Source: Symbiodinium natans (Eukaryota; Sar; Dinophyceae; Suessiales; Symbiodiniaceae). Taken from it: a stretch of 64,000 bases of DNA. Shown one piece after another: positions 12,401 through 24,400 of this stretch. The stretch is taken from positions 1,395,001 to 1,459,000 of the forward strand of contig CAJNDS010002079.1 in assembly GCA_905221605.1 (NCBI GenBank). The letters run 5' to 3'. Made by a program: the position numbers and the translations under genes. A model generated the notes under the pieces. That model searched no databases. It was given only the letters and a program-made list of their open reading frames with translations, and was not told the origin of the DNA. Each line of letters opens with the position of its first letter. The first letter of the stretch is position 1.

Positions 12401-15400
12401 GGACAAGAGTATCAAGTGTCGAGATTCGGGCTTAGCGGGCAATGCGCAGACTCTCCAGCAAACAAAAACGTCACCCCAAACCCTATAAACCCTAATCCCC
12501 TAAACCCTAATTCCCCAAAATCCCTACTCCCCTAAACCCTAAACCCTAAACCCTAAACACTAAACCCCAAACCCTAAACCCTAAACCCTAAACCCTAAAC
12601 CCCCCAAAAAGTCCGAGGTGGCCGACCCGCGGACCGGCCCTGCACCCCAGCGCCAGCACAGCCTGGGCTCCCCCCCGCTGCAGACGCTGGCCGCTGGGCT
12701 CAGCCTCCCTACTCGGGTTTAGGGTTTAGGGTTTAGGTTTAGGGTTTAGGGTTTAGGGTTGAGGGTTTAAGGTTTTGGGTTTTGGGTTTTGGGTTTTGGG
12801 GGTACTCTCGCCCTATATACTTCAGGATACTTGGGAACCCAGTTTTGCACCCACTTACAAGCCCCTTGAGTACCCCAATAGGGTTGTATTTGGGTTATAA
12901 GTACAGTTGTAATTGGCTCACTAAGTACCATGAAGCTCCAAGTAGTGAATTGGGGATTGAGGGTGTGGGGTTTAGGGCATTGGGGTTTAGATGAGGGTTT
13001 GGGGTTTGGGGTTTAGGGGGCAGCGAGGGGTGGGTGGGGGGTTGTTTGGAAGGGTTTAAGGTGGGTTACAAGGGTCGTCAAAAAGCAGTTTGAAGGTTTA
13101 GTTCAGCGTGCCTGGATCTACGAGGGCCTCAGAAAAGGTAGGTATTTAGTAGGTGTGTTTTTGAGGGAGTAAGAGGTTGAAGGAGGGTTTTGGGAAGGTT
13201 TAGAGCAGGAAAAAAGGGAGGTGTTAAGAGGGAGCCAGTACTCTGCAGTGCGTCCGAGAGTGGTCAGCTAGGCGGGTGGCAAAAACACAAACTAAGAGCT
13301 AGTAACCCTAAACCCTAAACCCTAAGCCCCATACGAAACTCCATGACCCGCTGCCGGAGGAGATAGGGCCTCAAAGGGTTGAGGGAAGGGTTTAGGGTCT
13401 AGGGTCTAGGGTCTAGGGTTTAGGGTTTAGGGTTTAGGGTTTAGGGTTAATAGGGTGCGGGAATAGCCTTCAAAGAGTACTTTCGGGTTCAGGGTTAAGG
13501 GTTCAAGGCTTTACCTGGACTGGATTTAACTCTAAACCCGAAAAGCCCCTATAAACCCCAATTAGGAGAGTAGGGTTCACCTGCACGTTTTTTTTTTTTT
13601 TTTTGTGGGAGGGGGTGGGGTGGGTTAGGTTTCGGGGTGCAGTACTGCTTCTTCCAAAGGCCCGCGGTGGAGCAGTCCGTTTGGAGGACAGAGAGTGGCG
13701 AGGGTTTCCAATCCCCAGACCCTAAACCCTAGACCTACTGCCTTAACTTTATGCCCTTGATTGAATGGTAATGGCAGATGCTCAGATGAGTAGATCATGT
13801 GGGTGAGGGATTATACCCTAAGCCCTACAAGCAAGGTAGGTGGTGGCTTCCGAAATTAGGGTACCTTAGTGGGGTCCTAATTGGAAGGGAATCTGACTAT
13901 TTTATTATTATTTTTTAGAGGGGGGGGGGGGGTTATTGTAGGGGTCCCCTATTTGCGTAAACCATCGTAAACCCCCACGTAGAGCGCAGATGATGGAGCC
14001 AGGTCATGTTTATGAGATTGCGCGCAAAGCCCCGCCGCCTACACCAACGTCCTTCTCCTGGATCCCCTGTAAACATAGTAGGATCACGCTCAGCAGTCTG
14101 CATTTAGTGCCCTTAGAAAGGAACCCTAAACCCTAAAGCAGAGTCTGGTTTGTCGGCGAAGAAGGACTTAGCACGCTTCCGGCCGTCGCTGCTAGCCAGT
14201 GATGCCTTTGCCGACGAATTGCGGAAGATGGCACCAGGCCCCTCGACCTTCAAGGCCCTAAGCCCCGGACATAATAATTTCTGAGCTCGAAACCCCTCTC
14301 GTGTGACCCGAGCTTCCTACTATTTGGGCGTGATACTGACAATTTTCTTGTATTTCTTACAAACAGGGAAATGTTACTAACAAGGAAGTAGTCCAACCTC
14401 AACGCCAATAAGAAGCAGGGGCCCTGGTAAGTTATTTGCTGCACTTCTAGCGTTTACAACATACCCATCTTCTTTGTCATAGTTGGCTGCCATTTTACAT
14501 GTTTAATGGTACTTAAACCCAGTAAGGAATATAAATTTTAAATTTTAATATTATCCCAACCATGAACTAATCTTGGAGGCCACCTCTAAACCTGCTTGTA
14601 ACAAAGGGTGCTTTGCCCTGCCTGAGCCTAAAACGATACCTCTGAAGCCCTAAACCCTACAACCTAAGACCTTAAAAAAGTTAGAACAAAACTAAATACA
14701 ACCCTAAACCCTAAACCCTAAACCCTAAACCCTAAACCCTGATAGTAGGCGCCCGTGGCCTTCACTTGTCCTTGGTCTGGGCAGCTTCCCGCGCTACGCC
14801 GCAGCCCCTCGAGCAGGCGCTGTGGCCGCACAAACAGGGTCCATGTACCTTATTATTATATACTTAGACCCAAAGGTCCTTATATAGGAAGTACGTTAAG
14901 GCCCAAGTATTCCATAATTAGGTACATGGACCCTTAGGGAAAGCTTCCTTCTTAGGGTTTCGGGTTTGGCGCAGATTTTGATAACCCTAAACCCTAATCC
15001 CTAAACCCTAAAACCCTAAACCCTAAACCCTAAACCCTAAACCCTAAACCCTAAACCCTAAACCCTAAACCCTAAACCCTAACCCTAAACCCTAAACCCT
15101 AAACTGACAACATGATTTTCCAAATTTTGGTGCTTCCAAGGGCCTTGAAGGCTGGTGCAGGGGGCTTTTCGGTCATCCCTAAGCCCCCTAATAAGCCATG
15201 CTTTCTTTTTCCGCCCTAAACCCTAAACTCTAGATCCTAAGCGCTCCGCAACCCCAAACCCGAATCTTCTAAATCCCGAAAACCCAAGCCCCAAACTCAA
15301 GCTGAGCGGGGGTTAGGGCTACTTAAGGTTGCGGGTTTAGGGTGGCGTTGACCCGCAAGGTTGGGCACGAGCGGTTCGTGCTGCAAATCTTCGGAGCTGC

Positions 15401-15820
15401 TTGTCAGATTGTCAGATGGCTTCGGACAACTCCAATATCCCCCAAGCCCGGCGGCTGAGGGCCTAGGCTTTATAGACCCTCGGGACCCTCACACCTTAGA
15501 CCCCCCACAGCCTGAGGCAATTCTAGGCCATGGCCTGGACCGAAACTCACATAGCCCGAAGCCTCATTAGGGTTGAACTTACAGTTTAGGTGGGGTCGGC
15601 TGTCTCATCCCCAATCCCTAAACCCTAAACCCTAAACCCTAAACCCTAAACCCTAAACCCTAAACCCTAAACCCTAAACCCTAAACCCTAGACCCTATAG
15701 ACCCTATAGACCCTATAGACCTTATAAGCCGAGAGGCTCGGCGCTGGTCGATCTGCGGTCGCCGGGAGGCTCCCCAGCACCCTGGGGACTGCACGAGAGT
15801 GACGATGAGGAGCTTATTTA

Positions 15821-15851
<31 letters not shown>

Positions 15852-16869
15852 TTGGGGGGGGGGGGTAGGGTAGGGTTTATAGGGTTTAGGGTTTGGGGTT
15901 TGGGGTTTGGGGTTTCGGGGTTTAATTTAGGGTTTTAGGGGTTTAGGGGTTTAGGGGTTTAGGGGTTAGGGGTTTAGGGGTTTTAGGGGTTTAGGGGTTT
16001 AGGGGTTTAGGGGTTTAGGGGTTTAGGTTGTTTTTTGTTATTTCGCGCGGGGCCGGGGCTATACAAATCAAGGGCCCACACTTCAGAAGACCATACTAAG
16101 GGTCACTAAGGGCCCATGAAACTACCCTCAGAGAGATGGAGGGCTCCCAAAGTAATCTGCTTGCTCCCGGCTTCGTGCACAGGGACACGCAGAGCTTAGG
16201 GTTGAGGGGTTTTGCTTGTTGTTCGTATACCACCCTTAGTACCCTTCTATAGCTCTTCCCTGCGCCGGCCGGTTTCGGGTGGAGGGTTTAAGGTTTAGGA
16301 TTTGGGGTTTAGTATTTCGGGTTGAGGGTATGAAAAGAGCTCCCCGCTTGAAGCCGTTCATGAGAGGAGAGGCGATCTCCTCTATCTTCCCACGCGCAGC
16401 TTGGCAGACCCCAGCAAAGGGTCGCCAAAGCACCAGCTGAGGTCTAGGCTTTGGGGTTTATTGATTGTAGACGAATAGAAATAGACATAATATGTGTTTG
16501 TAGATACAGATGTTTGTTGATGCGGGGGGCCGGGTGGGGGGGGGTGGGGGGGAGTAGCGTTCCTTGGTATGTTGTTATTCTCCCCTGCTGAGTTGATTCT
16601 TATCTAGCATCGACTCTTCACGCTGAATCTTTCAAACTGTGAACCTCAAACCCATAAACCCATAAATCATAAAGCCCCATAAGCTATAGATCGTAAAGCC
16701 CTATAAACCCCATAAGGCCAAAAAAAATGTAAGCCGTATAAGCCCTAAAACCCCGCACCCTACAACCCCCAAAGATGCCTCCAAACAAATTGGAGTTTAC
16801 GAAATTGCGAGACCCCTAAAGTCGACCCCCAAATAGTGGATTCCCTTAGAATAAGGGCCCGAATAAGGT

Positions 16870-16908
<39 letters not shown>

Positions 16909-18263
16909 TTCGGCAGAACCCCTAAAACCTAAAACCCTAAAACCCTACACCCTAAACCCTAAAACCCTACACCCTAAACCCTAAACCCTAAAACCCTACA
17001 CCCTAAACCCAAAACCCTAGAACCCTACACCCTAAACCCCCCCCAAATCAAGCAAGACCGAAGGCACCTGGCACTTTGCCGACCGCGCAGCCGCGCTGTC
17101 CGCGCACCTGACGCTGGGAGTTGCGCCCCTGGTGGTCGCGGAGCGCTTGAGGGTTTTTGTTGCGGGGGTACCTTAGGGTTTAGGGTTTAGGGTTTAGGGT
17201 TTATAAGGGGCTAGGGTTTAAGGGTGCGGGGGGCATTCAGGGACTAAGGCAGTCGTTTTTTGGTAGAGCTGACGGGTTTGCAGAGCGTTCATGGCCTAAA
17301 GATTGAGGGTTTAGGGATTGAGGGCTGTGGCCGTTGATACCCTCTTTCTAAGTGGTGCCTTGGCCTACTGCTAACCGTGGTGTTGATAGGCCTGAAGGCC
17401 TGCGGGGGGTTCTTTCAAGGGCAAAACCCCAAACCCTGTAACCCGGAAGCCTTATAGCTTATAACCCTATAAAACCCTGAGGCCCCGAGCCTACAAGGTT
17501 GACCCGAAGCCCCAAGCTCCGATACACCCCTAAACCCTGAACCCAAAACCCTATTAGCCCTATAACCGATTTAAACCCTAAACCCTATAACCCCCTACAC
17601 ATCTTATACACCCTTAAAAACCGTATACACCCTGTAAATCAAACCCCACAAACCCTAAACCCTACACTCCCTCAACAGCTCGAGAAATCCTAAACCCTAG
17701 AAATCCTATATTAAACCCTAAACCCTAAACCCTAAGCCCTAAGCCCTAAGCCCTTGCGGAGGACCTTCTGACGGCGGCTGGGGCAACAGCGGAGATGAAA
17801 GTGATGGGTGGCACTTGGACTGCCAACTGGCGCCTTCCAGTTTTAGGTTAGGATTTAGGGTTTATAGGGTTTAGGGGTTTAGGGGCTTAGGGGTTTAGGG
17901 GTTTAGGGGTTTAGGGGTTTAGGGGTTTAGGGGTTTAGGGGTTTAGGGGTTTAGGGGTTTAGGGGTGTAGGGGTTTAGGGGTTTAGGGGTTTAGGGGTTT
18001 AGGGGTTTAGGGGTTTAGGGGTGTTAGGGGTTTAGGGGTTTGGGGTTTAGGGGTTTAGTGGTTTAGGGTTTAGGGGTTTTAGGGGTTGGGGTTCGGGTTC
18101 AGGGCTTCGAGCTTTGGAGCTTAGCTTAGTTTCGGGTTTAGGATGCGCCCTCTGGTCTGCAAGAAGGTGGAAGGTTTCAAGCCCGAAAACCCTAAGCACC
18201 CCCCAACATCTCAACCCCTTAAACCCACCTATAGACTCCCTAAACCCCCGACACTGGCCCTGC

Positions 18264-18294
<31 letters not shown>

Positions 18295-18375
18295 TGAAAA
18301 CCTAAACCCCCTAAACCCTATAAGCCTCCCTAAACCCTAAACCCTACCTAAACCCTAAACCCTAAACCCTAAACC

Positions 18376-18414
<39 letters not shown>

Positions 18415-21400
18415 ACCCTAAACCCTAAACCCTAAACCCTAAACCCGAAACCCTAAACCCTAAACCCTAACCCTAAACCCATCCTAAGCCCTCAACCCAA
18501 AACGCTAAACCACTGTAAGCCTCAAAGGCCCCCTGCTCGGCAAGCCACTGCCGCTCTGGCGGTGCCCTCCTCTGCTGGAGCAGCTCGAGGGGCAGTGCCG
18601 CTCGGACTGGAGAAGCTTAGAGGGTTTGGGGTTTAGGGTTTAGGGTTTAGGGTTTAGGGTTTGGGGTCTTAGGGTTTGGGGTCTTAGGGTTTAGGGTTTA
18701 AGGTGTGGGGTCTGGGGTTTGGGGTTTAGGGTTTAGGGTTTGGGGTCTAGGGTCTAGGGTTTAGGGTTTAGGGTGAGAGCTTGCCAGGAGGTTCATGGTA
18801 CTTAGTAACCCAATGCTAACTGTACTTATAATCCACTTAAAGTCCACATTCGGGTAACTTAAGAAGCATGTAAGTGGTTATAACTTTTTTTAGAGCGTAG
18901 AGAGCTTGGGGTTGGCGGGGTTTAGGGTTTTGGGTTTACGGGATTGTGGGGGCAATTATTCGGTGACGGATTTATAGGGTTTATAGCGTTTATGGGGTTT
19001 GTAGTTTTAAAAGGGTTGATAGGGTTGATGGGTTTAGGGTGAGTGGGTTTGTGGCTGGGGTCTAGGCGGTTAAACCCTTCAAGCAATCCCAAAGGATCCA
19101 TGTACCTATATAGTATACACTCGGGCCCTAAAGCTACGATATAGGAACCCCTTTAAGGCCCAAGTATATACTATATAGACCTTAAACCCTAAACCCTAAA
19201 CCCTAAACCCTAAGGTACATGGATCTTTTGGGAATTGTTCAGGGCTTGGGCTTCGGGAGGTCGGGCGCTGCCTTGGCCGATGCCCCGGCGTGCAGCCGCG
19301 GTCTGCTCCCAGGCCAGCGACGTCCTGAAAATCGGAGTTCCTCTAGAAGGGTTTAGGGTTTAGGGTTTAGGGTTTAGGGTTTAGGGTTTAGGGCAAACAT
19401 AGAATGTGGAGTTGAGGGTTTATAGGGTTTAGGGCTGCGGCTGCTTTGAATTTGTGTATCTTCCCGTGGAGTTGCGAGGGCTTTTGGCGAAAACCCCCAA
19501 AGTCCTTAGATCCAAATGTCCTAAATCCTAAACCCTTAAACAACAACCCTTATAGCCCCGCAACCCTAAACCCTACACCCTAACCCTAAACCCTAAACCT
19601 TAGACCCTAGACCCTAGACCCTAAACCCTAAACCCTAAACCCGAAACCCTAGACCCTAAACCCTAAACCCTAAACCCTAGCCCTAAACCCTAAACCCTAA
19701 ACCCGGAACCCAAAGAAGCCAGGAGAGCCTGAATCTGGCGCTCCAGCGCCTCCTTGCCGGCGCGGCCCCCCGCGGCGCCCGCCGCGGGGCCGCCGCCGCT
19801 GCGGCGCCGCTCAGAAGCATTTTTTTTTTTTTTGGGGTGGGGGGGGTTAGGGGTTAGGGTTTATTGTTTAGGGGTTAGGGTTTGGGGTTTGGGGTTTGGG
19901 GTTTTGGGGTTTTGGGGTTTAGGGTTCAGGGTTCAGGGTTTAGGGTTTAGGGTTTGTAGGGTGCATAGTGCATAGGGTTCAGGTTTATAGCAATTAGGGG
20001 TTGAATCTTGGGTTCATAGATGCCAGTTGTTGGAAACACTCCTTGGAAGGAAAAGCCTTGAACCCACTGCTATCCCTCAACTCACAGTTACAATATGATC
20101 TATGGCGCTTTGGGAGTTGAAATTAGTGCCCCACATAGACCCCCCAGAACTGATACTTGATACCGCTTCACAAACCCTGTACCCTTTTAAGTCTAAACCG
20201 CAGTTCGAACAATCAAAAGAAACTCGGGGAGGGGGGTTTTAGGGAACTTCCCGGCCGGCCTCATGTCGTTTACCGTAGGGCATCGGGGCGATGTGATTTG
20301 CACGGCCTGAGGTGTGTACATTCATGAGCAGCAACAGAGACAGAGGCAGAGATAGAGATAGAGGTGATAGAGATAGAGATAGAGAGTGGGAGAGAGAGAG
20401 GGAGAGAGACACGAAGACGAAGAGGGAATGGGAGAGGGAGTGGGAGAGGAAGAGGGAGAGGGAGAGGGAGAGGGGAGAGGGGGACGAAGAGGGAGACGGA
20501 GAGCGAGAGAGTAAAGGCCTCTGAAAATTGCGCCGTCGCCGCCGTCGAAAGACCCCAACGTGGACGCCTCAAGGGTCAAGGCGGGAGTCAGAACCAAGGG
20601 GGTTCGGGGTTTAGGGTTGAGGGTTTAGGGTGTAGGGTTCAGGTTATACGGTTTTAGGGCAACCCTAGATTCGCCCTATAAGCCCAAAAAGTTCTCGGAC
20701 TATGTGGCGTTTTAGGCATATTAAGTTTTGGGGAGCTGTGACGTTGTCAGGGTTTGGGGCTTGGGGTTTAGCAGGGTTTCAAAGTTCAGGGTGTTGAAGG
20801 GGTGTTGAAGGGCGCACCTAGAGTAAGCTACCTGTAAAGTAGCCCTAAACCCTAAACCCTAAACCCTAAACCCTAAACCCTAAACCCTAAACCCTAAACC
20901 CCCTTTTGGATGTTTTGACGTTCTCGGAATGGTGAAGCTTCGAGCCCTCAAGCCGGCACCCACACCTAGACAGACCCACCCACACTTTGCAGTGGTTCAG
21001 GGTTTAGGTTTAGGGTTTAGGGTTTAGGGTTTAGGGTTTAGGGTTTAGGGTTTAGGGTTTAGGGTTTAGGGTTTAGGGTTTAGGGTTTAGGGTTTAGGGT
21101 TTAGGGTTTATAGGGCTTAGGGCACGAGAACGCAGGAGCCACGGGCGTTGACCTATATGTGGGTCCCTCTTCAGGTTCGCTTAAACTCCTGATTGTTCTC
21201 GTACAAGGGCCACAATCTAGAACAAACCCCATGCACTCTAAACCCTAAACCCTAAGCTCAACCCTCAACCCTCAACCCTAAACCCTAAACCCTAAACCCC
21301 AAACCCCAAACCCCAAACCCTAAACCCCTCCACTTGAGGTGGACAAAAAGAAGCCGCCAGCCCGTTCTAGCGACCATCGCACCCGGCCGCTGTGGCTTCG

Positions 21401-24400
21401 AACCATGGGGCTCAAACTTGTAGAAGGCTTCTGGAGCTTGAACCCCCTAAACCCTAAACCCTAAACCCTAAACCCTAAACCCTAAACCCTAAACCCTGAA
21501 CCCTGAACCCTAAACCCTGAACCTTAAACCCTAAACTTGTACTAGGTTCATGGTGTGTATCAGTACTTAGGGTCGAGGACTCCCAAGAAAGGTTGTTCAG
21601 CGAAGGACATTAGTAGTTATCGATTCTTATATATTTCAGCTATAGGAAGCCACTGGGGGTAAGGAAGGGGCTGCACCATCTACATCCAGTTCCTAACCCT
21701 ACGCCCTAAGCCCTAAATCAAAGAGCCCCCCCCCCCTCCACCCCCCATCAATTCCGATCTGTCCCCAATATGCTGGACTTTTCGGATTTGCAGCAACCGG
21801 TAGGGTGTCTGGTTTAGGATTCCCTGGTCGGGGCCGCAGGTATTCCTGAAGCCTCTGCGTAAAAAACCCGAGGGTTTAGAGGTTCCTGGTTTCGTGCTTC
21901 GGTTATTGGTGACGACGTGGGTCTAGGCGATTCGCAGCAAGATCAGCAAGAATATACAATCAACAACAAAGACAGCCAGACAGAGATTGAACATGACTAT
22001 AGTGTCGCTATCTTAGTAGGAATTTCTTTGTTCGAGGCTTGCAAAGCTTCGGGGGGGGGGGGGGGGCAGGGGGGGGGGCTACAGGGCTCAAAACGCATTT
22101 GCCAAACCCTCGTCCCTAGTCCTAGGTTCGTTCATCACAGGCCGAATACCCTAAACCGTAAATCCCTAAAACCCTAAACCCCTAAATCTCTAACCCCTAA
22201 GCCCTAAACCCTAAAGCCTAAACCCTAAATCCCTCCCTCCCCAAAGGCGACGCCGTGAGCTTGCCTTCATCGCATTCCTGGGACCCGTGCTGGTTCTCGT
22301 GCTGGTGCTGCTCACGCAGCTCTCACGGAAAGCCGGTAAACCTTACAAGTACTTTGGTTTAGGTTTGAGGGTTTAGGGTTTTGGGTGTTGGGTTTAGGGT
22401 TTAGGGTTTTGGGTTTTGGGTTTCGGGTTCAGGGTTTGGGGTTTAGGGGCTTTCTTGGTTTAGGGTTTGGGGTGCAAGGGCTCGGAAAGCCTGAAACCCA
22501 AATCGAGGCTTTGAGGGCTTTGGGTTGATAGGGTTTGTAGGCTTTAGGGGCCTTTTGCGATACATACCCTAAACCCTACATCCGATCGCTTTTTGGGTTT
22601 GGGACTTGGGTTTGGGCTTCAGGGTTTATGATGTGCTTCGGGGTTAGGACTGTGGGTTAGGAGGGTTTGGAGCAGAAGTAGGGAATCCTGTGAAGGCTGA
22701 TATAGGGGGATGTTTTGTCCCTAATTGCCTAGATCCATGTCGAGAGCCAGTTATTACAAAACCTGGGCCCCTAAGTCAAGAAAGTACTTGAAGACCCAAG
22801 TGGGGTTGTATAAAAACCCCGCGCATTCAATTTATGAAAGGAGCTGCCCTAAGCGTTTGGGGCAGTGCCCCTGACTCGTAAAACGATAATCAAGAATAAA
22901 AAACGATAACGTTACATAAAGGCCTGATTGCTGCATCGCGGCAGGCAGGCGACACCAGTACTAAGCTTGTGCTACAAATCAACGAAAATCCAGCCGGCTC
23001 ACAGGGACGGCGATTCCAGTACTAAGCTTGTACTACAAATCAACGAAAATCCAGCCGGTTCACGGGAACGGCGGTTCCAGTACTAAGCTTGTACTACAAA
23101 TCAACGAAAATCCAGCCGGCTCACGGGGACGGCGGTTCCAGTACTAAGCTTGTACTACAAATCAACGAAAATCTTGTCGGCTCACGGGGACGGCGGTTCC
23201 AGTACTAAGCTTGTACTACAAATCAATGAAAATCCCGCCGTCTCACGGGGACGGCGGTTCCAGTACCAAGCTTGTACTACAAATCAATGAAAATCCCGCC
23301 GTCTCACGGGGACTGTGGTTCCAGTACTAAGCTTGTACTACAAATCAACGAAAATCCAGCCAACTCACGGGGACGGCGGTCCCAGTACTAAGCTTTTACT
23401 ACAAATCAACGAAAATCCAGCCAGCTCACAGGGACGGCGGTTCCAGTACTAAGCTTGTACTACAATCAACGAAATTATCGGTTCTAAGGTGTAGGTTGTT
23501 CCACAAAACCCTGTAAAACGATAGTCAAGAAGAAAAAACGATAACCCTAGAACGGATGAATAGATTTATCGCGGGGTTTTTATACAACCCCAAGTATACA
23601 ACGTTTTCTGCATTATCGTGCCTAGTTCAACCCTGCCTTAGAATAGTACGCCCAATAGGCACCTTAATTTTGGAGACCAGATAGTTACGTGCCAAAGCGC
23701 TAGACCCAAAACTCTAAACCCTAAACCCTAAACAACCTTGGGGATTGAGGTACTATTGCTGTCCTGGTCCCGGACAGCGGCGGTATGGCTACGGCACCCT
23801 CTCAGAAGAGGAGACAGTGAAGAAACGCCAGTGAGACGGAAAATGGCCCGACCTCTGAAGGCATTTCCTTGGGGTTTTAGAGTTGCAGGGTTTAGGCTTT
23901 TGAGACGCAAAATGGCCCGACCTTTGAAGGCGTGTTCTTGGGGTTTTGGAGTTGCAGGGATTAGGCTGTTGATACTCAGGTATGCATGGGCTCAGGCTTT
24001 TGTTGGTTTACCAGGCTTTGCAAGGTTTTTTTTGTTGTGTGGATTGCCAGGCTTTCCTTGCAGCCCTTCTAGAGTCTTTGACCCTTAGGGCTTAGGGTTA
24101 TCGAAAGCCCCAAACCCTGAAACCTAATTAAACCCTGCGGGGTGTGTGCACGGTAGCAATCGTTTCTAATTATTTAAGTTGGGACTTTCAGGGCTTTCAG
24201 GTTTTCCAAGGGTCTTCCAAGGGTTTTTAGAGGAATTCAAGAGGTTGTGTCAGTTTGCGTTTCACGGTTTACTGGGGATGCCGTTGCGTCTTGTGTTGTT
24301 TATGTTTCCCCTTATACGAATTATTATAACAGTCTTTCATGGTACTAGAATCCTTCTTCAGGACTGCTAGTATAAAGGGGAACATCCCAACTGTTTGCTG

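Noticed and set aside
20270-20657. Arg/Glu-rich or Ser/Pro/Leu-rich proteins from the GA tract
   Set aside because: Simple purine repeat; open frames on both strands follow from composition.
22955-23475. Possible CRISPR array (regular repeats)
   Set aside because: The whole 61-bp unit is repeated with no unique spacers, in a eukaryotic context.
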